Assembly (NCBI GenBank): GCA_035546335.1
Contig: DATKDP010000017.1
Location: forward strand, 1-9,013
Reading direction: 5' to 3'
Source of the DNA: DATKDP01 sp035546335
Lineage (GTDB): Bacteria; Acidobacteriota; Thermoanaerobaculia; Gp7-AA8
Length of the DNA stretch: 9,013 bases
Numbering within the stretch: position 1 is the stretch's first letter; every line of letters begins with the position of its first letter. The translations under genes were made by a program, and so were the position numbers. The notes beneath the pieces are model-generated. The model was not told where the DNA came from. It was given only the letters and a program-made list of their open reading frames with translations, and did not search any database. Positions 1 to 5,638 of this stretch are shown here, in pieces.

Positions 1-1
1 C

Positions 2-70
2 ACCGTCGAAGGGGACGCGACGCGCCTGCACCGCCTTTACCCACGCGACTTCTGGATGACGGCGCGCTGA
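2..70 (+). CDS. C-terminal end of an unidentified protein (partial)
   Basis: Only the last 22 codons lie in the window; they end at TGA 68-70, and the translation finishes ...LHRLYPRDFWMTAR. This frame is chosen because nearly all of its third codon positions are G or C, as in the clear genes of the window, whereas the alternative open frame from base 1 has a mixed third position. The peptide is rich in aromatic and basic residues (LYPRDFW), as expected for a folded C-terminus, but I do not recognise the family. It is followed by a gene-poor region, so it is probably the last gene of its transcript. The function cannot be assigned from this fragment. Confidence 0.55.
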   Translation, partial: TVEGDATRLHRLYPRDFWMTAR

Positions 71-123
71 CATCCGGCGTCAGAAGTGAGTCACGCGTGA
101 GTGAGGGTCTCCGGGCGGCGGTG

Positions 124-179
124 CCCCTCTCCCCACGACGATCTTCACGAGCGGGACGATGTGACCATGGGGAGAGGGG
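124..179. repeat. Inverted repeat with 12-bp arms
   Basis: The arms are CCCCTCTCCCCA at 124-135 and TGGGGAGAGGGG at 168-179. They are perfectly complementary around a loop of about 32 bases. The element sits about 55 bases downstream of the stop of the partial first gene. It has no T-run, so it is not a classical intrinsic terminator, but it could shape the transcript end. Just upstream, at 91-100, lies the perfect 10-bp palindrome TCACGCGTGA. Confidence 0.6.
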
Positions 180-195
180 TCAGGGGTGAGGGGTT
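175..195. repeat. Heptanucleotide tandem repeat, AGGGGTN x 3
   Basis: Three consecutive heptamers, AGGGGTC, AGGGGTG and AGGGGTT, occupy 175-195 and overlap the right arm of the inverted repeat at 124-179. The tract is purine-rich on the plus strand. No coding frame with normal codon use crosses it. It has the same unit length as the unrelated tract at 3570-3590. Confidence 0.6.
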
Positions 196-302
196 GCACA
201 GACCAGCCAACGGTGATCGCCCCACCGACCTGTGCTACCTTGCTCACTCACGGAAACCTAGCGCGCAGGACCTGGCTGACATCGAACGACTCGAGGGAGC
301 CG

Positions 303-473
303 ATGAAGACTGATTACTCTCCGGAGGCGATCGAACGGCGGCTCCGCGAAGTATCCGAATTGGTTCGGCTCGGGCAGGCGCTGAAAAGAACAGGCGACCA
401 GATCAGGGAATCGCCTGCATGCGAGGAACGAAAGCCTGGTGCGCAGCCAGCCCGGGAGGACGACCCTGACTGA
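303..473 (+). CDS. Small hypothetical helical protein (56 aa)
   Basis: This is a 56-residue frame beginning MKTDYSPEAIERRLREVSEL. ATG 303 is preferred because GAGGGAG (293-299) just before it can serve as a ribosome-binding site; the frame is also open farther upstream, but without protein-like composition. Residues 6-30 form a predicted amphipathic helix (SPEAIERRLREVSELVRLGQ, then ALKR), and the tail from about residue 35 is charged and probably disordered. The SPEAI-x-RRLREVS-x-L pattern resembles short uncharacterised bacterial proteins I recall, which contain 'SPEAV-x-RRL...S-x-L..L' and have no known function. There is no signal peptide or membrane segment. Third-position GC is lower than in the large genes, so the call is moderate. 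The gene stands alone between repeats. Confidence 0.5.
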   Translation: MKTDYSPEAIERRLREVSELVRLGQALKRTGDQIRESPACEERKPGAQPAREDDPD

Positions 474-581
474 CCTTCTCCCCATCAGCCCTCTTCACGA
501 ACAGGAAACTCTGACCACGCCTGCCATCCCGAGCGGGTGGTGGGCGGGAAAGCGAGGGATCTCCCCCCGGGTCCAATGCAA

Positions 582-621
582 GGGAGAGCGGGCGTCCCGC
601 GCCCGCCTCTGTTCCATCCGC
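582..621 (+). repeat. Dispersed hairpin repeat, copy A
   Basis: This 40-base element matches the reverse complement of 3526-3566 with one substitution and one single-base indel. Its core is a hairpin, GCGGGCG (588-594), loop TCCCG, CGCCCGC (600-606), flanked on one side by GGGAGA and on the other by a TGTTCCA-TCCGC tail. The conserved flanks beyond the stem show that it is a repeat family member, not just a chance GC palindrome. It resembles the REP-like intergenic elements of GC-rich bacteria. No open frame or transposase accompanies it. Confidence 0.75.
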
Positions 622-666
622 GATGATTCAACCGACCCGAGTCACTCACACCATCGCCCGTCACCG

Positions 667-690
667 GGCCGAAGATCGGAATCTTCGGCC
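667..690. repeat. Perfect 10-bp stem-loop with 4-base loop
   Basis: GGCCGAAGAT (667-676) pairs perfectly with ATCTTCGGCC (681-690) around the loop CGGA. The stem should be very stable in RNA from either strand. There is no U-tract on either side, so a canonical terminator is not supported. It lies about 70 bases before the promoter of the esterase gene and may be a factor-independent transcript boundary, a protein-binding palindrome or a relic of another repeat. Confidence 0.6.
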
Positions 691-762
691 ACAGCCACGC
701 CTCGCTCGCCGACACGCAGAGTTTTCGGCTCACGAGAGTGAGCGGCCCCATTGAAGCGCGGG

Positions 763-790
763 TTGCCTGAGGGAGCGCGTTCGGTAGAAT
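763..790 (+). promoter_or_regulatory. Sigma-70-type promoter of the esterase gene
   Basis: TTGCCT (763-768) and TAGAAT (785-790) form a -35/-10 pair with a 16-bp spacer. The -10 element ends 6 bases before ATG 797, so transcription would be predicted to start on or next to that ATG. This gives either a leaderless message or, if TTG 854 is the true start, a leader of about 57 bases. The match to consensus is good, but no transcription data are available. Confidence 0.55.
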
Positions 791-796
791 GCCCGC

Positions 797-1693
797 ATGA
801 GAGGTTCGGCGTGTGATTCGGTGGGTTCTCGTCTGCCGGGGAGGGAGACGGCGTTGCGATTCGATCGGCGTTGCGCCATCGCTGCACTTCTCGCGCTCAT
901 GGTTTCAGCATCACCCGTCGCGGCCGAGCCGGTGACGCTTCCGAATACGGAAGTGCGCCACCTGCGCGCGGAGGCGAACGGGATCGAGTACAAGATCTAC
1001 GTCGCGCTTCCGCCGCGTTACGCTCAGGAAGGGCGGCGTTACGGCGTCGTCTATGCGCTCGATGCCGACTATTCCTTCGCCATCGCGAGGAACGTGGTCG
1101 AGCATCTGAGCGATCGGGACCATCTCGAGCCGCTGATCGTCGTCGAATCGCCTATGACGGCCCACCCCGGTACCGTCTGAATCGGACGCGCGACTACACA
1201 CCGACGCACACGCTCGAAGGGGGATACGGCGCCAGGATGCAGAAGCACTCGGGGGGTGGGGCGAAGTTCAGCCGGTTTCTCAGCGAGGAGCTGATCCCGT
1301 TGATCGACCGGAGCTACAGGACGATTCCCCGCCGCAGGTCGCTGATGGGTCACTCCTACGTAGGCCTCTTCACCGCCTGGACTCTTCTCACGGAGACCAA
1401 TGGGCTATTCGACCGCTTTCTCATCGTCAGTCCGTCACTCTGGTACGACGAGCGGATGATCTTCTCACTGGAGAAAAAGCTCGAGCGGAAGCTGTCGGGG
1501 CGCGTCTATCTCGCCGTCGGCTCGCGCGAAGGGAATGCGGAGAGAGACATGGTGGCCGATCTGGAACGCTTCGCGTCCGCCCTGCGCCGGCACGATGCGC
1601 GTTCGTCATGAAGTGCTCCCGGACGAGACGCACAATTCCGTTTTTCCATCGGCCTTCTCGCGCGGTCTGCGCTGGTTGTTCGATGGGCGGTAG
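797..1693 (+). pseudogene. Secreted putative esterase (IroE-like alpha/beta hydrolase), two frameshifts
   Basis: The conceptual product is an exported serine hydrolase of the putative-esterase (IroE/BesA-like) family, about 280-300 residues. A signal peptide is visible (AIAALLALMVSASPVAA, then EPV). After it come the hydrolase core (YKIYVALPPRYAQEG, VVYALDADYSF), then RLNRTRDYTPTHT, the nucleophile elbow GHSYVG, SPSLWYDE, and the His segment ETHNSVFPSAFSRGLRWLF. These parts lie in different frames. Near 1145 one base appears missing (restoring a G gives IVVGIAY); otherwise TGA 1178-1180 ends the protein. Near 1594 two bases appear missing; otherwise translation ends at 1614. The last part returns to the first frame and stops at TAG 1691-1693. 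The elbow has Val where the family has Gly. Start: ATG 797 fits a leaderless message; TTG 854 has a Shine-Dalgarno and gives a tidier signal peptide. Either a recent pseudogene or assembly error is possible. Confidence 0.8.
838..856 (+). promoter_or_regulatory. Shine-Dalgarno and alternative TTG start of the esterase
   Basis: The run GGGGAGGGAG (838-847) lies about 6 bases before TTG 854-856, which is in frame with the esterase. Starting there places a basic n-region (RFDRR) directly before the hydrophobic signal segment, which is more typical than the roughly 25-residue n-region produced by ATG 797. This site therefore competes with the leaderless model. Confidence 0.45.
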
Positions 1694-1911
1694 CCGGCCG
1701 GTCTGACAAGTCGAGTTGCCAGCACGCCGGAGGAGCGCGGCTCCGTCTCTTCCCCTGGCGTCTCTTGTTCCATGCCGGCGTGCGCGCTGAACCCAACTGC
1801 CCAAAATGTCCCGAGTGGGCGTATCCTGCTGGTGACGGAGGGAACCGAATCGCGCAGTCTGGAATTCGGATGTCCGCGAGATGTTGCAGCTGCCCTGCGA
1901 GAGGTAAGGAA

Positions 1912-1917
1912 GAGGAG
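1912..1917 (+). promoter_or_regulatory. Ribosome-binding site of the zinc-ribbon gene
   Basis: GAGGAG at 1912-1917 precedes GTG 1929 by 11 bases, slightly long but usable. It decides the start, because no ATG lies at the N-terminus of that frame. The rest of the gap from 1694 holds no gene I can support; it contains a 9-bp inverted repeat (1722-1730 with 1775-1783). Confidence 0.5.
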
Positions 1918-1928
1918 CGAAGATCAAC

Positions 1929-2258
1929 GTGCTACCCGAGGTATTCGAGTGCCCGCAGTGCCAGCGACAGTTCGTCTTCGAGCTGGTCGAAGGGGTGGAG
2001 AATCGCTCCATCCATTGCCCGCAGTGCAAGCGCTATCTGGGTGAGAAAGACGTCAACTTCATCCTGGTGACGGAGATCGAGGAGCTGATGGAACGATTGT
2101 CGTTCGAGCGCGATCGCCTGGAAAAGGACGAGGCGCTCTACACATTGACCGACTGCGATGCGGAGCTTCGCGTCTACGGCACCGAGGTCCACAAGGTCGT
2201 CGATATTCTGCGAAGGGCCGTTCGCGAGCTCGACGCGCTCAAGCACTCCTACGAGTAG
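1929..2258 (+). CDS. Small zinc-ribbon/helical protein of unknown function (109 aa)
   Basis: The protein begins at GTG 1929 (read as Met), with GAGGAG upstream. Residues 8-33 carry two CPQC knuckles (Cys8, Cys11 and Cys30, Cys33), the layout of a single four-cysteine zinc ribbon. The remainder, about residues 46-109, is strongly charged and probably helical, with coiled-coil character (IEELMERLSFERDRLEKDEA and later ILRRAVRELDALKHSYE). It has no signal peptide or membrane span, so it should be cytoplasmic. A ribbon plus helical tail suggests a nucleic-acid-binding or adaptor role, but that is inference. It ends 20 bases before the CoA-transferase gene and is probably co-transcribed with it. 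Third positions are G/C-rich, which supports real coding. I do not recognise a named family. Confidence 0.8.
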   Translation: MLPEVFECPQCQRQFVFELVEGVENRSIHCPQCKRYLGEKDVNFILVTEIEELMERLSFERDRLEKDEALYTLTDCDAELRVYGTEVHKVVDILRRAVRELDALKHSYE

Positions 2259-2278
2259 ATTCCTCTTCCGTACGCAGG

Positions 2279-3481
2279 ATGCCGCGCTCTCGATCAACAC
2301 CTCCCGCCGCCCCCCTTTCCGGAATCGTCGTCGCCGACTTCTCCCGCGTGCTCGCCGGCCCTCTCTGCACGATGATGCTCGCCGATGCCGGCGCCCGGGT
2401 GATCAAAGTCGAAGCGCCGGGAGGGGGCGACGAGACGCGCCGATGGGGCCCCCCTTTTCTCGAGGGAGAGAGCGCCTACTTTCTGTCGGTCAACCGCAGC
2501 AAGGAATCGCTCACTCTCGATCTGAAGTCGGAGGCCGGCCGCAGCATCGCGGCAACGCTCATCGAGCGCGCCGACGTCGTAGTCGACAACTTCCGCCCCT
2601 CCCAGCGTTCGCGCCTCGGGCTCGGAGCCACACGCGAGAGCAATCCGCGCCTCATCCACTGCTCGATCGTCGGGTTCGAGTCCGGCAGCGAGGATGCGAC
2701 GCTTCCTGGTTACGATCTTCTCGCCCAGGCTCGTTCCGGCCTGATGGCCATCACCGGCGAGCCGGAAGGAGAGCCGATGAAGGCCGGCGTCGCCCTGGCG
2801 GACGTCCTCACGGCACATTACGCGCACGGAGCGATCAACGCGGCGCTCTTCGCGCGCGAGCGGCATGGGGGAGGGGCGTCGATCGAGATTTCGCTCTTCG
2901 GTTCCATGCTCGCGTCTCTGGTGAACGTCGGGCAGAGCGTTCTGGTCACAGGGAGGGAAGCGAAACGCTACGGAAACGCGCATCAGTCGATCGTGCCGTA
3001 TCAGCTGTTTCATGCTTCCGATCGTCCGTTCGTTCTGGGCGTCGGAACGTCGCGTCACTTCGCCGATCTCTGCACGCACGTGATCGGGCAGCCGGAGCTC
3101 GGCGCCGATCGGCGCTTCGCCACGAACGAAGCGAGGGTGAGGAACCGGGAATTCCTCATCGCCATCCTCGAGAGTGTGTTCCGACAGAAACCGGTGCGCA
3201 CCTGGCTGCGCCTCTGCAGGGCGCGCGACATTCCGGCAGCCCGCGTCGACGGGGTGAAGGAAGCATTGCAAAGTGATGCCGGGCGCCGCCTGACCGGCGA
3301 GATCGTTCATCCGGCGGCGGGAGCGTACCGCGCGACTCGAAGTCCGATCCGTCGCGAAGGGGAGCTCGCGTCGATCGGCAGTCCGCCGCCTCGACTCGGC
3401 GAGCACACCGACCGGCTGCTCGGGGAGCTGGGTTTTTCGAAGCGGGAGATCGGCAGGCTGCGGAGGGAGGGAGTGGTCTGA
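2279..3481 (+). CDS. CaiB/BaiF-family CoA-transferase (family III)
   Basis: Family III CoA-transferases move CoA between acyl-CoA and free carboxylic acids through an aspartyl-CoA thioester. The 400-residue length is normal for the family. The N-terminus shows the characteristic GIVVADFSRVLAGPLCTMML followed by LADAGARVIKVEAPGGGDETR (residues 15-53), then VNRSKESLTLDLK and DVVVDNFRP. The predicted catalytic aspartate is Asp175 in GVALADVLTA, the position of the active Asp in formyl-CoA transferase. The C-terminal part (about 330-400) shows the usual PPPRLGEHTDRLLGELGFS ending. ATG 2279 is the only start ahead of the conserved core, and no strong Shine-Dalgarno is present. It is the second gene of a probable pair with the zinc-ribbon gene and runs convergent to dnaB. 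The substrate cannot be predicted: the family includes formyl-, carnitinyl-, succinyl- and 2-methylacyl-CoA enzymes. Confidence 0.92.
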   Translation: MPRSRSTPPAAPLSGIVVADFSRVLAGPLCTMMLADAGARVIKVEAPGGGDETRRWGPPFLEGESAYFLSVNRSKESLTLDLKSEAGRSIAATLIERADVVVDNFRPSQRSRLGLGATRESNPRLIHCSIVGFESGSEDATLPGYDLLAQARSGLMAITGEPEGEPMKAGVALADVLTAHYAHGAINAALFARERHGGGASIEISLFGSMLASLVNVGQSVLVTGREAKRYGNAHQSIVPYQLFHASDRPFVLGVGTSRHFADLCTHVIGQPELGADRRFATNEARVRNREFLIAILESVFRQKPVRTWLRLCRARDIPAARVDGVKEALQSDAGRRLTGEIVHPAAGAYRATRSPIRREGELASIGSPPPRLGEHTDRLLGELGFSKREIGRLRREGVV

Positions 3482-3525
3482 GTCGCTCAGGCCTCTCGGT
3501 GGCGTGGGGTAGTTGACCTCAAATT

Positions 3526-3566
3526 GCGGATTGGAACAGGGGCGGGCGCGGGACGCCCGCTCTCCC
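3526..3566 (-). repeat. Dispersed hairpin repeat, copy B (inverted relative to copy A)
   Basis: This is the reverse complement of the element at 582-621, with one substitution and one indel over 41 bases. The hairpin is GCGGGCG (3542-3548), loop CGGGA, CGCCCGC (3554-3560). Weaker similarity may continue into the bases before 3526. It lies between two convergent genes, where it could also act as a bidirectional transcript end, although no T-run follows. Together the two copies bracket 2.9 kb that includes the broken esterase, the zinc-ribbon gene and the CoA-transferase. Confidence 0.75.
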
Positions 3567-3569
3567 AGA

Positions 3570-3590
3570 GCCTCGAGCCTCGAGCCTCGT
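3570..3590. repeat. Heptanucleotide tandem repeat, GCCTCGA x 3
   Basis: GCCTCGA (3570-3576), GCCTCGA (3577-3583) and GCCTCGT (3584-3590) are perfectly tandem and end one base before the dnaB stop region. The tract follows dispersed repeat copy B after only 3 bases. As in the AGGGGTN tract at 175-195, the unit is 7 bp, so it would shift any reading frame that crossed it; none is expected to. Confidence 0.75.
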
Positions 3591-3591
3591 A

Positions 3592-4974
3592 CTACGGCAC
3601 GTACTCCGGCTCCGGTGCGTAGTTGAGGAACCTGGTGATGTCGTTGCGGAAGACGAGCTTGAAATCGCCGATCGGACCGTTGCGCTGTTTGCCGATGATG
3701 ATCTCGGCGATCCCTTTCTCCTCGGTCTCGCGGTTGTAGACTTCGTCGCGGTAGATGAACGCGACCAGGTCGGCGTCCTGCTCGATCGAGCCCGATTCGC
3801 GAAGGTCGGCGAGCTGCGGGCGGTGGTCGCCGGTCCGCTGTTCGGGACGGCGTGAGAGCTGCGAGAGCGAGAGCAGAGGGACGTTGAGCTCCTTGGCGAT
3901 CGCTTTGAGGCCGCGCGAGATCTGGGAGATCTCCTGATTGCGTGATTCGATCTTCCCTTTGCCCTGGATGAGCTGCAGATAGTCGACCATCACGATGTCG
4001 AGCGAATGCTCCATCCGGAGGCGTCGCGCCTTCGCTCGCATTTCCATGATGTCGATCGCCGCCGTGTCATCGATCCAGAGTTTCGCTCGTGCCACGCGGG
4101 CCGAGGCCTCGGCGAGATCGCGCCAGTTCTTCTCGGAGAGAATGCCGGCGCGGATCAGATGATTCGGTACGCCCGCTTCGGAGGAGAGGAGGCGGAGACC
4201 GAGCTGCTCCTTCGACATCTCCAGCGAGAAGATGCCGACCGAGTAGAGTTTCTCCTTCGCCCCCGCTTTGTCGGGGATGGCCATCGCCTCGGCCATGTTG
4301 AGCATGAAGGAGGTCTTGCCCATCGAGGGGCGCGCCGCGAGAATGATGAGGTCCTGCTTCTGGAACCCCGACGTGAACTCGTTGAAGCGGTCGTAGCCGG
4401 TTGGAATCCCGGTGAGCATCCCGCTGGAATGATGGAGCTGTTCGATCGCCGTCATGTTGCTCTTGGTGATCCGGTCGATGGCGATGAAGCCGGTGTCAAG
4501 GTTGCGCTCGGCGATGTCGTAGATGCTTTTTTCGGCGATGTTGAGAACGTCGGAGGGCTCGCTCGGAGCATCGAGTGCCGCCCGCATCACGCTGCTGCCC
4601 ATCAGAATCAAACGCCGCAGCGTCGACTTCTCTCTCACGATCCGCGCATACCGCTCGACGTTGGCGATGTCGGGAATGCCATCGACCAGCGACGAGATGT
4701 AGGCCGAGCCTCCGATGGCGTCGAGAGCACCGCGCTTGGCCAGCTCGTCCTTGATCGTCAGGATGTCGATCTCGCGGTTTCCTTCCGCGAGATTGGTCAT
4801 TGCGCGGAAGATCGTCCGGTGGGCATCCTTGAAGAAGTCATCCGCGTCGATCGTTCCCAGAACGCGATAGAGGGACCCGTTGTCGATCAGAACCGATCCG
4901 AGAACCGATCGCTCCGCCTCCGGGTTCTGAGGCAGCGGTTTATCGAGGGACAGTTCGGAGACTGCTACCGACAT
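3592..4974 (-). CDS. dnaB: Replicative DNA helicase DnaB
   Basis: DnaB is the hexameric ATP-driven helicase that unwinds DNA at the replication fork and binds primase through its N-terminal domain. From the ATG at 4974 the product has 460 residues, normal for the family, and starts MSVAVSELSLDKPLPQNPEA. The N-terminal domain is about residues 13-115 (PLPQNPEAERSVLGSVLID, then DFFKDAHRTIF). The RecA-like motor follows, with Walker A AARPSMGKT (213-221), catalytic Glu in FSLEMS (Glu252), Walker B IVMVDYLQL (327-335) and SQLSRRPEQR; IIIGKQRNGPIG (426-436) should hold the trans-acting arginine region. A GTG at 5025 would add 17 residues but precedes the usual start and lacks better support. No clear Shine-Dalgarno precedes either codon. 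No intein or frameshift is seen. The gene is divergent from the PPIase gene across a region with DnaA-box-like sites. Confidence 0.97.
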   Translation of the reverse strand: MSVAVSELSLDKPLPQNPEAERSVLGSVLIDNGSLYRVLGTIDADDFFKDAHRTIFRAMTNLAEGNREIDILTIKDELAKRGALDAIGGSAYISSLVDGIPDIANVERYARIVREKSTLRRLILMGSSVMRAALDAPSEPSDVLNIAEKSIYDIAERNLDTGFIAIDRITKSNMTAIEQLHHSSGMLTGIPTGYDRFNEFTSGFQKQDLIILAARPSMGKTSFMLNMAEAMAIPDKAGAKEKLYSVGIFSLEMSKEQLGLRLLSSEAGVPNHLIRAGILSEKNWRDLAEASARVARAKLWIDDTAAIDIMEMRAKARRLRMEHSLDIVMVDYLQLIQGKGKIESRNQEISQISRGLKAIAKELNVPLLSLSQLSRRPEQRTGDHRPQLADLRESGSIEQDADLVAFIYRDEVYNRETEEKGIAEIIIGKQRNGPIGDFKLVFRNDITRFLNYAPEPEYVP

Positions 4975-5126
4975 TTTGGATTCGCGGATCGTAAACGACG
5001 TTTCGTCCGAAGGGGGGTTTCGCACATCGCGCTCACAGCCCCTTCACAACTTTTCATCAGCTCTTCTCGCCGCTTGCGCACGCGCGGTGCGCCCTTTTCG
5101 GGTTCGTTCGCCTCGCCGCAAAAAAC

Positions 5127-5135
5127 TTTTCCACA
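5127..5135 (+). promoter_or_regulatory. DnaA-box-like site 1 (TTTTCCACA)
   Basis: TTTTCCACA fits the relaxed DnaA-box consensus TTWTNCACA exactly and differs from the strong box TTATCCACA at one base. It lies about 150 bases upstream of the dnaB start codon, followed by GCA as in site 2. Binding is predicted, not shown. Confidence 0.45.
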
Positions 5136-5356
5136 GCACACGATTTCGTTCAAAAAAAGCTTGACACGCTTTCGCGCGCGTGCAGTCGCGCTCCGCAGCC
5201 GGCGAAAAACACCGCGCGGCCGCGAAGCGGTCTCGAATCACCTCCGGTTCCATCGATTCCTCGTCGCTTCCCTTGGCTGCCGGGCATTCCGTGCCGTCGC
5301 CGTCGCGACAGGATCGCTACCCTCACTGGAATCACGGCCGCCGGATTACACTTCTT

Positions 5357-5387
5357 TTTTCCACAGCAATTCTACAACTTTTCCACA
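5357..5387 (+). promoter_or_regulatory. Pair of DnaA-box-like sites 2 and 3
   Basis: Two more TTTTCCACA 9-mers lie at 5357-5365 and 5379-5387, in the same orientation as site 1. Their starts are 22 bp apart, close to two helical turns, so bound proteins would sit on the same face of the DNA. The intervening and flanking bases are A/T-rich for this genome. This could be a small DnaA-binding locus that regulates dnaB or the PPIase gene, or part of a replication origin. Confidence 0.5.
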
Positions 5388-5629
5388 AGGTTCAGGGAAG
5401 TGATGTGATCGATTCTGCAGGCAGTTGACGATCGGTCTCCGCAATGGGCGCCAGAGCGGATTCATACTGGTTATCATCAATGATTGACAGGACTTGATTT
5501 CGTGACCAATACCTCGCGCCGCGGCGTTCGGTCAAAAGGGATCGGACGGCGCGCGAAATCGCGGGTCGCCTCGGGCTGTTCCCATTCGCGCCCTCGCCAG
5601 GGTCACACTCGAAATACGAACGGATTTCC

Positions 5630-5635
5630 GGAGGA
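5630..5635 (+). promoter_or_regulatory. Shine-Dalgarno of the PPIase gene
   Basis: GGAGGA at 5630-5635 precedes ATG 5639 by 3-4 bases. It is the strongest ribosome-binding site in the window and fixes the start, in contrast to lolD next door, which has none. Confidence 0.75.
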
Positions 5636-5638
5636 ACG

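Larger units (their letters stand above)
474..796. other. Intergenic region with repeats and a promoter
   Basis: I find no credible gene here: the open frames on both strands lack the strong third-position G/C preference and have no recognisable domains. The region holds one copy of a dispersed hairpin repeat (582-621), a perfect 10-bp stem-loop (667-690) and a good promoter-like pair (763-790) pointing to the downstream esterase. Confidence 0.6.
4975..5638. other. Divergent intergenic region between dnaB and the PPIase gene
   Basis: These 664 bases contain no gene I can support: open frames on both strands are short, basic and lack normal codon use. The region is visibly richer in A/T than its surroundings in patches (5121-5165, 5345-5400, 5461-5512). 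It contains three DnaA-box-like TTTTCCACA sites, described separately. TTGACA hexamers occur at 5161-5166 and 5484-5489, but neither has a convincing -10 at the right distance. The promoters of dnaB and of the PPIase gene must lie here but cannot be placed with confidence; TACGAT about 13 bases before the dnaB ATG on the minus strand is a weak candidate. Confidence 0.6.

Noticed and set aside
642..751. Possible decayed coding fragment (a frame reading KIGIFGHSHASLADTQ)
   Set aside because: The apparent peptide comes mainly from the perfect stem-loop, is short, has no start and matches no clear family.
1765..2070. Alternative plus-strand frames overlapping the zinc-ribbon gene
   Set aside because: They overlap the better-supported frame, have poor third-position GC and encode Ser/Arg-rich sequence without motifs.
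2294..3406. Minus-strand open frame (370 codons) opposite the CoA-transferase
   Set aside because: Antisense shadow of a clear enzyme gene; no recognisable motifs and no start signal.
5161..5190. TTGACA directly after a run of A residues
   Set aside because: No -10-like hexamer at 16-18 bp and no gene downstream on that strand for over 400 bases.
5331..5360. Possible intrinsic terminator (GC-rich imperfect hairpin followed by CTTCTTTTTT)
   Set aside because: The stem is short and bulged, the T-run is several bases away, and no plus-strand gene lies upstream to terminate. The T-run is better read as the edge of a DnaA-box-like site.
4006..5403. Long plus-strand open frame (465 codons) opposite dnaB
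   Set aside because: It is antisense to the complete dnaB gene and reads as low-complexity His/Arg/Asp-rich sequence with no domain; a shadow caused by high third-position GC.
5484..5512. TTGACA with a possible -10 for the PPIase gene
   Set aside because: The hexamer at 17 bp is CAATAC, a poor -10 match, and it would leave a leader of over 100 bases; not strong enough to annotate.
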